From CAZLMG01 sp964560765 (GTDB taxonomy: Bacteria; Bdellovibrionota_B; Oligoflexia; Oligoflexales; CAZLMG01): a stretch of 64,000 nucleotides of DNA. The position numbers and the translations under genes are program-made. The notes beneath the pieces are model-generated. The model searched no databases. It had not been told where the DNA came from and worked only from the letters and a program-made list of their open reading frames with translations. Shown here in pieces: positions 53,718-62,486 of the stretch; the stretch's first letter is position 1, and each line of letters begins with the position of its first letter. The DNA is taken from the NCBI GenBank assembly GCA_964560765.1, contig CAZLMG010000020.1, positions 5,120-69,119 of the forward strand, in the 5' to 3' direction.

Positions 53718-55013
53718 ATGAAGCTCTTTCTTTCAACTTTGTTGGGCATTAGTATAGCAACAGCTTGCAGAACAAGTCCGGAACCCGAGGCAGCCGCTGA
53801 TCTTGCCGCAGATCGAACGGATAAGCGCCAATCCAACAATGAATTTGCATTCGACATGTATTCAACTCTGGCGAAGTCTTCGGAGCTGGCAAGCACCAAT
53901 CTGTTCATTTCACCCGTGAGTATTTCCACGGCGTTTGGCATGACGTATCTCGGAGCGGATGGCAAGACTCGCGACGAAATGGCGAAGGTTCTGCGCATTT
54001 CGACGGATCATGATCAGGCTGGGATGGCATTCAAGACTCAACTCGACGATTTGCAGGCAACCAAGGCCGAGAATGGCTATGACCTATTGATTGCCAACAA
54101 GATCTGGACGGCATCTGACATCAAATTTGAGGCGGATTTTTCTCAATCGACAAAGAAATACTTCCGTTCGCAGGCAGATACGGTGGACTTCAAAAATGCC
54201 GCGGCGCGTAAGAAGGTCATCAAGGACATCAATCAGTGGGCTTCCGATAACACCAATCAGCGCATCACAAACATCGTCAATGAACAGTTCATTCGACCAG
54301 AGATGAGCATCGTATTGGCAAACGCCGTCTATTTTCTAGGCGACTGGGAGAACCCTTTCCCAAACAGTGGACGGCCGTTGAAGATGGACTGGACGCGGGC
54401 TGACAAACGAAAAATCCAAGCCACGATGATGAGCCATGAAATGACCGTGAAACATACGGCGGGCGACAACTATCAAGCTGTCGAACTGCCTTACCGCGCC
54501 AACCAAGATGAACCGGCTCGTATTTCTATGGTTCTTGTATTGCCAAAAGAGGGGCAATCGTTGCAATCCCTCGATCGCATGCTCAATGAGAGTTCGTGGA
54601 ATGAAATGACAAAGGAGATGGAGACCCAGCGCGTGAATGTGACCATTCCCAAATGGGAGGTGAAGGGAGAGTCGATTAAACTGAAGGATTACCTCATATC
54701 GATGGGAATGAAGTCTGCGTGGGTAGCCTTCAATCCACGCGACTCTGATGGAACCGCAAATTTTTCTCGCATGAGCGCGAACCGCAGCAACGTTTCTCTA
54801 TCGCAAGCCCTGCACAAGACGTTTGTCAAAGTTGATGAAAAAGGCACCGAAGCTGCTGCGGTCACGGTCGTCGGCGGCGTCCGCGCGACGTCCATCGGAC
54901 GCCCAGCGCTTCAATTCAACGCTAATCGTCCGTTCCTTTACGCCATTCGCGATATGAAGACTGGTCAGTTACTATTCATCGGCCGCATACTGGATCCATC
55001 TAGCGCGAAGTAA
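53718..55013 (+). CDS. Serpin, predicted lipoprotein
   Basis: ATG with GGAG seven bases upstream. Signal with lipobox-like IATAC (Cys17), so it is probably lipid-anchored. The 431-aa body is a complete serpin: FAFDMYSTLAKS, NLFISPVSISTAFGMTYLGA, NAVYFLGDWENPF, and the hinge VDEKGTEAAAVTVVGG of the reactive loop, then the terminal NRPFLYAIRDMKTGQLLFIG. The Ala-rich hinge is that of an inhibitory serpin. By spacing from the hinge the scissile bond is near GGVRATS (P1 Ala, or Arg one residue before). It would trap serine proteases at the cell envelope, maybe the cell's own or those of a host or competitor. Confidence 0.93.
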   Translation: MKLFLSTLLGISIATACRTSPEPEAAADLAADRTDKRQSNNEFAFDMYSTLAKSSELASTNLFISPVSISTAFGMTYLGADGKTRDEMAKVLRISTDHDQAGMAFKTQLDDLQATKAENGYDLLIANKIWTASDIKFEADFSQSTKKYFRSQADTVDFKNAAARKKVIKDINQWASDNTNQRITNIVNEQFIRPEMSIVLANAVYFLGDWENPFPNSGRPLKMDWTRADKRKIQATMMSHEMTVKHTAGDNYQAVELPYRANQDEPARISMVLVLPKEGQSLQSLDRMLNESSWNEMTKEMETQRVNVTIPKWEVKGESIKLKDYLISMGMKSAWVAFNPRDSDGTANFSRMSANRSNVSLSQALHKTFVKVDEKGTEAAAVTVVGGVRATSIGRPALQFNANRPFLYAIRDMKTGQLLFIGRILDPSSAK

Positions 55014-55069
55014 CTTCAACGTGTGGGGTGGCTGCCGAGCACAACGACTCGTCGTCCACCGCGAGTTTC

Positions 55070-56500
55070 TCAATGGCGGGGTGTTGCCCCGCTCAGCGCG
55101 CCCTTCACCCGCGTTTGCCACTCGATCAGCACTCGTTCAACTTCTGCAGCTTTCCCCTGCTCGGCTTGCCGTGACAAATCCTGAATCTCCCTGAGGCTAG
55201 GCAGCGGCACGCTAGCCGTAATACCATGCGGTTTAGCTGCGAGCACTGAGCCCGCCCGCAAACTCTCAACCGGCTGCGCAAGACGGCCGGTCACGCTCGA
55301 CGGCGACAATGCATTCTGCCTCGAAGCCCAATCGGCACGCAAATCAATGAACAATCTACCGACCACATCTGCCAGTACCTGCGCATGAATCGAAGCGCGC
55401 ACTGCGTTGACCTGTGCATTCTGTGCATACGAAAATGGGTTGACGTCGGATGCCGTCGATAACGGTAGACCGGCAACATCTCGGCGAACAGAAATTCGAG
55501 CTAGGCCCGCCAAACCTTCCGCCTGCCCATTGAGCAGCTTCTGTCCTTCGACACTCAAGATGTAGTCGACAAAAGCTTGCGCCAACTCAGGCTCACTGGC
55601 ACCTTTGACGATGCCGATGGGATCAGACACCAACATGGTGGGCTCTGCTAAAGGGAGGAATCGAAAGCGACGTCCGACCTGCTGTTGAGCTACTCCCCGC
55701 GCCAAGTAATCGATACTAAATGCCGCGTGTTGCTTTCCCTTAAGAACATCGTCGACAGCATCCTCCGAGCGCAACGCTACCTGAGCACCCGGCCGATAGA
55801 GACGCGCTAGATACTCAGCCGTCTCGGGCCAGCCGTGGATGCTTACCATTTGTCGTACGGCTTCGGCAAAAGTGCTGGAATATCGCGGGTCCTGCGCCGC
55901 AACCTTCGGCAAGCTGCCCACAGGTGAAAGCAAATCTTCTCGAAGTTGAGTTGTCGTTACCTGGCTACCAGGTGCCAGCGGTGGCATCTCATATCGACTC
56001 AAGTCTACCAACAAGCCAAACGCGCTTAAAGATGTTGCGGCCCATGTTTTATCTTGGGCTGCCGAATTCACACCAAGTTCCTGCAACGCCTTCAAATCAC
56101 TCTGTACATCCTTCGACAGAGCCATCGGACGCAGTAGTCCGTCCTGACGCAACGACTGTAGATTATACTCGCCTCCACCCCAGACGACGTCGATTCCCCA
56201 ATTCGATTGATGGCTTGCAGCTTTCTCCATCACAAAACGTCGATTTCGTGACGTTCCCCCTTGATTAATCCAGCTAACTCTTACGACTTTATTTTGGGAT
56301 CTTTGATAGTGGTCGGTGAACCCTGACGCTACGGCTTGCAATACATCCGGATGATGCGACGTCACGATAACGATTCGCGCTTGTTGGCGAAGCTCAGCAG
56401 GTTTTTTTTTGCTCTGCTCCCCAACATTCATATTCGAATTCGACGCCCCGATGCTTGAGCCTGCAACTGCAATCATGATTGCTTTTCGGATCGTATTCAT
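55070..56500 (-). CDS. Orphan ABC-type solute-binding protein, iron/sulfate-like
   Basis: The 476-aa product has an N-terminal signal (MIAVAGSSIGA). Strand and loop features match type 1/2 extracellular binding proteins: IVIVTSHHPDVLQAVASGF, then WGIDVVWGGGEYNLQSLRQ, WAATSLSAFGLLVDLSRYE, a hinge QHAAFSIDYLARG and EGQKLLNG. The lineage resembles Fe3+ or spermidine binders. Neither permease nor ATPase lies next to it. It is longer than usual, with a C-terminal extra helical part (from ~350). It is the last gene of a three-gene operon, starting in a one-base overlap with the previous stop. Confidence 0.82.
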   Translation of the reverse strand: MNTIRKAIMIAVAGSSIGASNSNMNVGEQSKKKPAELRQQARIVIVTSHHPDVLQAVASGFTDHYQRSQNKVVRVSWINQGGTSRNRRFVMEKAASHQSNWGIDVVWGGGEYNLQSLRQDGLLRPMALSKDVQSDLKALQELGVNSAAQDKTWAATSLSAFGLLVDLSRYEMPPLAPGSQVTTTQLREDLLSPVGSLPKVAAQDPRYSSTFAEAVRQMVSIHGWPETAEYLARLYRPGAQVALRSEDAVDDVLKGKQHAAFSIDYLARGVAQQQVGRRFRFLPLAEPTMLVSDPIGIVKGASEPELAQAFVDYILSVEGQKLLNGQAEGLAGLARISVRRDVAGLPLSTASDVNPFSYAQNAQVNAVRASIHAQVLADVVGRLFIDLRADWASRQNALSPSSVTGRLAQPVESLRAGSVLAAKPHGITASVPLPSLREIQDLSRQAEQGKAAEVERVLIEWQTRVKGALSGATPRH

Positions 56501-57381
56501 TAGCGCACCTGTCCAATTTGCGTTGATTTTTGGGCGTACCAGGGGGCTCCGAAGAAATCGACAAAGACCAGATAGGCTCCGCGCGTTCGAACTAGCTCAT
56601 GAGCATTGAATTGGCGAACTGTATCCGGTGAGCAATAATAGGCGTGCGTCAGCTCGGCCATGACATAGTTTTGAAAATTGATGGATTCAAACAACATGTC
56701 GGAACTTGATGCGTAACGTGAAGCATAAAGCTGAATCAACCCTTGTCCACCCGCGCTGAGCATATCGTCAATAAATGCTTTCGCGAGTGCCCGACGCGCG
56801 TCGCGAAAGTCTGAAACAAAGACGCGCAGCTGGCGCTCGCCCAAGCCCATCGCCGCGCCCCGATATGTCGCCATATCTGACGCCGGACCCAACAGGTTAT
56901 CGATGTAGAGTTCAGCATAGGCCAACACCGACAAGGGAATAAACTCCCGATTCATGGCAGCGGGATCGGCACTTAAAATGGCCTCAAATCCCACCTGTTG
57001 CTGCTGCTGGGCAGCCGGTCGCCAACAGGAACGATAGAGCGAGGAGCTGTTCGCCGCAGTATAGTCGGCGGCAGCCCGCGGCAAAATTTCATTCTGGCAA
57101 ATTTGGCTCGCCTGGCTGCTGAACTGAAACCAAGACTGGCGACTGGAAAACTCACTCTGCAATCGTGGGGGCAGCGATGCGAAGTGACGATGCTCCGGGC
57201 TCGTCGCTGCCACCTGTGGGCCACATGCGGCGTTATCCTGAATCGCTCCGCCTGACTTCAGGGCATGCAGGCTTTGCAGGTCGCTGCCACCTTGATTGCG
57301 TCGACAGGCGACTTGGCTGAAGGCTAGCAACAGTGATAGCCAGTAGATGCCAGCCCTACATTTTGCGGTGTTCGAATTCAT
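56500..57381 (-). CDS. Lipoprotein of unknown function, operon middle gene
   Basis: ATG with GGAGG seven bases upstream, overlapping the previous stop as ATGA. Signal with lipobox QVAC (Cys26), then a Gln/Arg tether. The 293-aa body is helical (REFIPLSVLAYAELYIDNLL, FRDARRALAKAFIDDMLSAG). Cys pairs are SQICQNEIL and YYCSPDTV. No family recognised. It sits between a glycine/tyrosine-rich lipoprotein and the orphan solute-binding protein, so these three may work together at the envelope. Confidence 0.78.
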   Translation of the reverse strand: MNSNTAKCRAGIYWLSLLLAFSQVACRRNQGGSDLQSLHALKSGGAIQDNAACGPQVAATSPEHRHFASLPPRLQSEFSSRQSWFQFSSQASQICQNEILPRAAADYTAANSSSLYRSCWRPAAQQQQQVGFEAILSADPAAMNREFIPLSVLAYAELYIDNLLGPASDMATYRGAAMGLGERQLRVFVSDFRDARRALAKAFIDDMLSAGGQGLIQLYASRYASSSDMLFESINFQNYVMAELTHAYYCSPDTVRQFNAHELVRTRGAYLVFVDFFGAPWYAQKSTQIGQVR

Positions 57382-58505
57382 TTTCCTACCTCCGTGGTAG
57401 ATTCCGATTCCGAGATGCCGCCATGGGTCAGCGCTAAGCCATAAGATGTGTCCAGGGATCGATAATAATACGGCGAATATTCCGTACTATTTCGGCCCCA
57501 GCCGCTGTAGTAGCCAGTCGAGCCATAGTAGTTCGCCGGCTGCTGATAGTTGGTATTAGTGCCCGATTGATAATAGGGATTGCTGGTAAAGCCCGAATTC
57601 CAGCTAGTGGGTTGCGTATTCCAATTGTATGATGAATATCCCGGCGAGCCATAACCATAGCCAGAATTGCCATAGTAACCCCCATAAATGTTTTGCCCGC
57701 TGATACCTGGGAATCCATAACCGGGATATTGACCGTACTGACCACTCCAGCCACTCCATGGATTGACAGCACCGCCAATACCATAGGTCAGTCCACCGCC
57801 CACATATGGTGAATTGCTGTTCATCATCGAAAGGGTCATGCCCGCTAGTGCACCATTGTAGGCACCCGACAAATTTCCTTGCGCAAACAGGCCTGCCAAA
57901 GATCCAATGCCAGCTCCGAGCAGTGCATTACCAAAACTGTCCTGTTGATGATTTGCATACGGCTGCGTTAGACCTGCACCAGAAACCTGCCAATAAAGTG
58001 TTTCTCGCTGTTCGCCGTCGTAGCCACCGGTTACGAAAACTTCGATAGACCCGCTCCCAGCACCCCCGCTTTGCCCATTCCAAACGAGACGCGCACTGGG
58101 CATGCCAGACTGCAGCTGCACTTGCAGGCCTGCAATTTGTGGTTGCACTTGAACTCGACTGAGAGTGGCACTAGCGCCCATCGTCGTGCGCACACTTACT
58201 TCCATGGTACGCGGCGTGCCTGTCTGCAAACTCAGGGTTGGCGATGCTTGGCCATCGATCATAACGACCAACCTTTGGCTCGTTCCATAGCTTGTTGCCG
58301 TATTTGCCATTGTGCCGCCCGAGTTGTAGCCCCAGGGACTCGATCCATACACGCTTGACTCGCCATATTGGCCCCAAGTGTTTGGACTTGGGCCCCCGGT
58401 AGATGCAGGCAACGGTGGATCGCTAGTGCAGCTGATTGCCAATGCGCAACCAACCATGAGCATCAGCATTTCTCGACGCCGAATTTTTGGGAGCTGAAAC
58501 ATCAT
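57378..58505 (-). CDS. Lipoprotein with glycine zipper and Gly/Tyr-rich C-terminus
   Basis: ATG 58505 (or 58502) has AGGGG upstream. Signal with lipobox AISC (about Cys24). Then a Ser/Gly tether and a ~110-residue beta domain (RLVVMIDGQASPTLSLQTG, SIEVFVTGG). Residues ~180-220 form a glycine zipper (GNALLGAGIGSLAGLFAQG). The last ~150 residues are rich in Gly, Tyr, Ser and Asn (YGQYPGYGFPG, GYYGNSGYGYGSPGYSSY), a low-complexity region seen in adhesive or self-assembling proteins. It may form a surface layer or an adhesive. First gene of a three-gene set. Confidence 0.82.
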   Translation of the reverse strand: MMFQLPKIRRREMLMLMVGCALAISCTSDPPLPASTGGPSPNTWGQYGESSVYGSSPWGYNSGGTMANTATSYGTSQRLVVMIDGQASPTLSLQTGTPRTMEVSVRTTMGASATLSRVQVQPQIAGLQVQLQSGMPSARLVWNGQSGGAGSGSIEVFVTGGYDGEQRETLYWQVSGAGLTQPYANHQQDSFGNALLGAGIGSLAGLFAQGNLSGAYNGALAGMTLSMMNSNSPYVGGGLTYGIGGAVNPWSGWSGQYGQYPGYGFPGISGQNIYGGYYGNSGYGYGSPGYSSYNWNTQPTSWNSGFTSNPYYQSGTNTNYQQPANYYGSTGYYSGWGRNSTEYSPYYYRSLDTSYGLALTHGGISESESTTEVGK

Positions 58506-58899
58506 GATCACACCCCTGCCTGACAAGACGCCAGTGCTGATCTGTCGTGACTGAAAATTCAAAGTCTCAAACAATTCCTAGCGGGCAACTTTGCAAACTT
58601 TCGTCCATTCCACGGATTGGTAATATTGGACCGTAACCCCTCGCTTCTCCTCAGGGAACTAAAGGCGATGCGCAAAATCCCCTATGCTCAATTCCTGTGC
58701 GCTCCGAACTCATTCATCCCACTTATCCAGCAATTACAGAGAGTTGATCGAATATACAAACACAGAGACAGATCATCACGTTTCCATCCCAAGTAACCGC
58801 GCATAACAACAGTGACAAATGCGTGGCTGCGAAAAATGAATTGACTCGCGCCTGCCTGGATAATACAGCGCAGCCCCACATGGAGCAGGAGACCCAAGG
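58506..58899. other. Gap between divergent genes, no gene seen
   Basis: This 394-base stretch separates the Gly/Tyr-rich lipoprotein from the lipase gene. I see no credible coding frame with a ribosome site. TTGACT (58841-58846) and TAATAC (58861-58866) ahead of the lipase gene look like promoter boxes, but the 14-base spacing is too short for a usual sigma-70 site. Promoters for both directions must lie here. Confidence 0.4.
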
Positions 58900-59868
58900 A
58901 TGACTCGAAGTATCAGTAAAGTCGCAGCAGGATTGACGAGCGTTTTTCTCATGACCGGATGCGGTCAAACTTCCAAGTTTCAATCCACAGAGCTCGCTGC
59001 CGCATTCAGCACCGATAGCCCAGATCACACAGGGTCTTGGCTCGAAACCTCGTCGCGCTTGCATCAATATGGATTTGATGGTGCAACTTTGGAGTGGTTG
59101 CGTCAGCATCACGTTGTCATTGTGCCTGGGTTTATGACGGCAGCAAGCACCAGGATCGGTATCACGCCCGATTACTTCGGCGACCTGCAGCGTTGGCTTT
59201 CTGCCGTTGGTGTTCGCTGGACGCGCGCGCCGATCGAATCGGCGCAGACAGTGGCGTTCAACGCGATGCAAGTCATGGATGCGGTGAAAGTCGCAGCTGC
59301 TCCAGTGCTGCTCGTTGCACACAGCAAAGGCGGCTTGGACAGTCTGTCAGCGATATTGCGCTCTGTAGATGTGCAAAAGAAGCTGCGCGGTTTTATCGCC
59401 ATCCAAAGCCCCTTTTACGGAACGCCCGCTGGCGATCTCCTGGCAAGTTACGAGAAGAAGTATCCTGCAGCATTCGATTGGATATTTGCTGCGGGCTTTG
59501 GTGGCAGCCCGCATGTTGCAAAAGACATGTCGCAACCGGTGCGGAGCAGCATCATGCAAGCACGGGAGCAAGAGATTGCGCAGCTTGCCGCTGTCATTCC
59601 GATGCTGACCATCGCCACCTATAAGTTTGATCGATGGGGGATCGACTCACCCATGGAGCTCAGCCGGGATTTCTTGCGCGACAAGTATGGCTTTGAAATG
59701 AATGACGGTCTCGTCCCGGAAGGCTCCGTGCGCGTTCCTGGCGCACCGTTTGTCCGCCTTTCCGGCATCGATCACATGGTATCGGTGCAGGAGTCTAGCT
59801 TCCTGCCCTTTGATCGTCGGGCATTTTATCGTACTATGTTCATGCAGTTGCACACCATGGCCAGGTAG
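58900..59868 (+). CDS. Exported lipase-like alpha/beta hydrolase
   Basis: ATG 58900 with AGGAG eight bases upstream. Signal with lipobox MTGC (Cys21). The 322-aa body has HHVVIVPGFMT (oxyanion strand), the nucleophile elbow LVAHSKGGLDS (~148), FIAIQSPFYGTP, an Asp in NDGLVPEGSV and the final His in GIDHMVSV. This is the triacylglycerol lipase pattern, with the usual HSxGG changed to HSKGG. It should act on lipids outside the cell or in the periplasm, anchored to the envelope. Followed 39 bases later by an MBL-fold hydrolase. Confidence 0.88.
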   Translation: MTRSISKVAAGLTSVFLMTGCGQTSKFQSTELAAAFSTDSPDHTGSWLETSSRLHQYGFDGATLEWLRQHHVVIVPGFMTAASTRIGITPDYFGDLQRWLSAVGVRWTRAPIESAQTVAFNAMQVMDAVKVAAAPVLLVAHSKGGLDSLSAILRSVDVQKKLRGFIAIQSPFYGTPAGDLLASYEKKYPAAFDWIFAAGFGGSPHVAKDMSQPVRSSIMQAREQEIAQLAAVIPMLTIATYKFDRWGIDSPMELSRDFLRDKYGFEMNDGLVPEGSVRVPGAPFVRLSGIDHMVSVQESSFLPFDRRAFYRTMFMQLHTMAR

Positions 59869-59907
59869 CTTTGGGGCGTGACTCGCCAACACCAAAGAGT
59901 CACCTCC

Positions 59908-60927
59908 ATGCAGTTGCTACTCAAAACGCTCGCGGTTGCGGTGGCCATAGGAAATCAGGCTATGGCCGCAGAATATCGCGATCGTCGATCTCGCTCCCCA
60001 CATTTTGCCGACGGCAAGTTCCACAACCCGGTCGCCTCTGCCAAATCCTTTTGGTCGTTTTTGAAGATGCGCATGGGAACCAGCTATGCGGAGTGGCCGG
60101 AGTGGGTCGAAACACCTTACGGTAAGATCAATCCGATTCGAGTTGATGGCCAGGAAATGCACGTATCCCACATCAATCATTCAACGGTCCTGATCCAGGT
60201 TGCTGGCAAGAATATTCTGACGGACCCCATCTTTTCCGATCGCTGCAGCCCAGTTTCTTGGGCTGGCCCGCATCGGGTTCGAAGTCCCGGTGTTCGCTTG
60301 GAAGAGCTACCACCTATTGATCTCGTCCTGATTAGCCATGATCACTACGATCACTTGGATTTGCCAACCATTAGACGCATCATGGACAGAGATCAACCGC
60401 GCTTCATCATGGGCCTGGGCGTCGGTGCGCATTTTGCGGCGACCAACAACATCGTTGAACTCGATTGGTGGGAATCGTTTCGGGTCGACTCAAATCTCGA
60501 AGTCCACTTTGTTCCCGTTCAGCATTTCTCGGGTCGAACTTTGTGGGACCGAAATGCAACCATGTGGGGCGGCTTTGTCATCAAGGCGGCGGAACGTCGC
60601 ATTTATTTTGGTGGGGATACGGGGTATGCGTCCCACTTCAAAGAGACCCGTGAGCGTCTCGGTCCCATGGACCTCGCTTTGCTGCCAATCGGAGCGTACG
60701 CACCGCGCGACTTCATGAGCTACGCCCATATCAATCCAGAAGAGGCCGTACAGGCCCACTTGGATTTAAGTGCTGCCACATCGATTGGTGTGCACTACGG
60801 CACGTTCCAATTGACTGCTGAAGACTACGATGCGCCACTCAGAGAGCTCGCTAAGGCGCTCGATAAATTCGGTATCGATCCAAGCAAGTTTTTGACGCCG
60901 GAGTTTGGATCGGTCGTGAAGTTTTGA
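59908..60927 (+). CDS. MBL-fold hydrolase, NAPE-PLD-like, exported
   Basis: ATG 59908 gives a clean signal peptide (QLLLKTLAVAVAIGNQAMA, cleaved before AEYRD); a GTG 30 bases upstream is an alternative. The metallo-beta-lactamase zinc site is SHDHYDHLD (HxHxDH), with a later FGGDTGY (bridging Asp) and YAHINPEEA with a His, then IGVHYGTFQL. The long N-terminal part before HVSHINHSTVLIQVAGKNIL and the SPGVRLEELP loop match the N-acylphosphatidylethanolamine phospholipase-D-like family. A phospholipid or N-acyl substrate is likely. Next to the lipase, so both may act on membrane lipids. Confidence 0.85.
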   Translation: MQLLLKTLAVAVAIGNQAMAAEYRDRRSRSPHFADGKFHNPVASAKSFWSFLKMRMGTSYAEWPEWVETPYGKINPIRVDGQEMHVSHINHSTVLIQVAGKNILTDPIFSDRCSPVSWAGPHRVRSPGVRLEELPPIDLVLISHDHYDHLDLPTIRRIMDRDQPRFIMGLGVGAHFAATNNIVELDWWESFRVDSNLEVHFVPVQHFSGRTLWDRNATMWGGFVIKAAERRIYFGGDTGYASHFKETRERLGPMDLALLPIGAYAPRDFMSYAHINPEEAVQAHLDLSAATSIGVHYGTFQLTAEDYDAPLRELAKALDKFGIDPSKFLTPEFGSVVKF

Positions 60928-60935
60928 GCCTTGGG

Positions 60936-62186
60936 TTACGGGCACGTTTGATTCGCGGGGACCGTCGGTGTCGGTGTCGGCGTCGGCGTGGGTGTTGGTG
61001 ACGGCGTCATGATCCCGGTCGGCGATGCCGTCGGCGACTCTGATGGCGATGCCGTCGGCGACTCTGATGGCGATGCCGAAGGCGACTCTGATGGCGATGC
61101 CGAAGGCGACTCTGATGGCGATGCCGAAGGCGATGGCGAGGCAGACGCTTCTGGCTCCGGCGTCCCTGAACCGCCAGATAACCATAGGCACATGCTTTCG
61201 CCGCGAGCCACATGGCCGTGTTCGGCTCCCCCTGGAGGGACACCGTTCAGAAAATGAGCCGCGTCAAAGCCGGGCTGTAAAGCTAAACTTGAGACGGGGC
61301 AGACACGAGTCGAAAATGTCAATCCGGCCCAATCTCCCAATGCCGCCTCGAACGTATTGGTATCAATCATTTCCCCAAAGTACCGCGTACTACCGCAGGC
61401 CGTATCATTCCTTGGCAGTCCATCTCCCGTATCAACAACGGTGCGGACGGCATACTCCAACCAATCTCCTTGCCAAGTTACAACTCCCGCTCCGAGTGTC
61501 GGCTGCGCAACGAGCGGAACCACGAGCAGCTCGGTGTCATCTGGCAATTCAGATGAATAGAACAATCCCAAGAGAAAATCGGGGGTCGTTCCCGGCATAA
61601 AGTATAACGTCGCAGAAAGGACAACTGGATATGCGACATTGGTCCTCGAATCGGAGTTAGCCTCAGCTCTCAAGTAAGACGTGCCTAAGATCGTGGACTT
61701 ATCAAACTCCATCTGAAACGGTAGCCCGCTATCATAGGGAGAAAGCACAAGCCTCAACATCGGAGCCGTTTCGTCAGAAATAGGCTGTGGAATGATCTCG
61801 GGCGGCAGGAGCAGGGATACCTTTATGGTAAACTTCGAGGTGATTTCAGTCAGCCCTGAAAGAGTGATCCGAGATGCTTTGATTGCTTCGACCGAGTCTG
61901 CCTGGCCCCCATCGCCAAGGTTGAGCTGCGCCGCGAACTCGTCACCGACTTGCACATCGGCACCCAATCCCACGTCGTAAATCGCAGCTACTGTCCCCGT
62001 GCTGTTCTCCTTAGATACTTCGTCAGGCATCAAATTCCGCACAGTAGCGAAGCCATTGAAGTATACGGAGGTGGAAGGAGTGTCCCTGCCAGGCGGCGGT
62101 TCTCCCGGCAGACACGCAACAAGGATCGATGCCAGACCCAGTTCCAGGCCTAACAACCAACTCCACTGCTGCCACGACGTCGCCAT
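60936..62186 (-). CDS. Lipoprotein with Ser/Pro/Glu tandem repeats near the C-terminus
   Basis: ATG with GGAG eight bases upstream. Signal with lipobox LVAC (Cys25). The ~300-residue body is strand-rich (TVRNLMPDEVSKENSTGTV, SRITLSGLTEITSKFTIKV). The C-terminal ~80 residues are low-complexity: 8-residue SPSESPSA-like repeats encoded by a 24-base tandem repeat, then Thr-Pro repeats (SPTPTPTPTPT), then a Cys. It resembles mucin-like or wall-spanning stalks, so the folded part probably faces outward. Convergent with the MBL gene, eight bases between stops. Confidence 0.82.
   Translation of the reverse strand: MATSWQQWSWLLGLELGLASILVACLPGEPPPGRDTPSTSVYFNGFATVRNLMPDEVSKENSTGTVAAIYDVGLGADVQVGDEFAAQLNLGDGGQADSVEAIKASRITLSGLTEITSKFTIKVSLLLPPEIIPQPISDETAPMLRLVLSPYDSGLPFQMEFDKSTILGTSYLRAEANSDSRTNVAYPVVLSATLYFMPGTTPDFLLGLFYSSELPDDTELLVVPLVAQPTLGAGVVTWQGDWLEYAVRTVVDTGDGLPRNDTACGSTRYFGEMIDTNTFEAALGDWAGLTFSTRVCPVSSLALQPGFDAAHFLNGVPPGGAEHGHVARGESMCLWLSGGSGTPEPEASASPSPSASPSESPSASPSESPSASPSESPTASPSESPTASPTGIMTPSPTPTPTPTPTPTVPANQTCP
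61021..61134. repeat. 24-bp tandem repeat in the lipoprotein gene, 4.75 copies
   Basis: Units start at 61021, 61045, 61069, 61093 and 61117. The unit reads GGCGATGCCG(TC/AA)GGCGACTCTGAT on the plus strand. The last copy is diverged. Units are multiples of three, so copy changes keep the frame. Confidence 0.88.
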
Positions 62187-62486
62187 GGGTCATTCTCCCC
62201 GTGCTGCTAACTGCATCGGCAAATCGACGCAGATACTGAACATACCCGGATAAATCCTTTAGTTACAGCCAGATAGCTCCGCGATCGGCTTCTTCTGCGC
62301 CGGAAGCTAGAGTGCGAAAATCGACCCTAACCAGGCCCCTGGTCGATCCGGTCATGTGTGAATCAAGAGGAAATTTAATAGCTTAAGCGAAAATTGCCGC
62401 CGATGGCGGGCAGGGCAGGGCAGGGAGTACTTGCCAGTGATGCAAGCAGCACCACCGGCAGCAACATTCAGGGTAGCCTGTTGGAA
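62187..62486. other. Gap between two minus-strand lipoprotein genes
   Basis: Holds the promoter for the gene at 60936-62186 and the end of the transcript from 62487. No credible coding frame. A G-quadruplex motif lies at 62408-62425 and is listed separately. I saw no T-run terminator. Confidence 0.45.
62408..62425 (+). other. G-quadruplex motif (four GGG with 2-base loops)
   Basis: GGG at 62408, 62413, 62418 and 62423, each separated by CA. This is a canonical four-tract motif with very short loops, which favours a stable parallel fold in DNA. It lies about 60 bases past the stop of the minus-strand lipoprotein gene. On the RNA of that gene it would be C-rich. Confidence 0.6.

Noticed and set aside
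53582..53998. Minus-strand frame opposite the serpin start
   Set aside because: The serpin frame is complete and diagnostic; the opposite frame shows no features.
61021..61257. Possible CRISPR-like array or plus-strand gene over the repeats
   Set aside because: Units are contiguous without spacers and encode a Ser/Pro/Glu stalk in the minus-strand lipoprotein.
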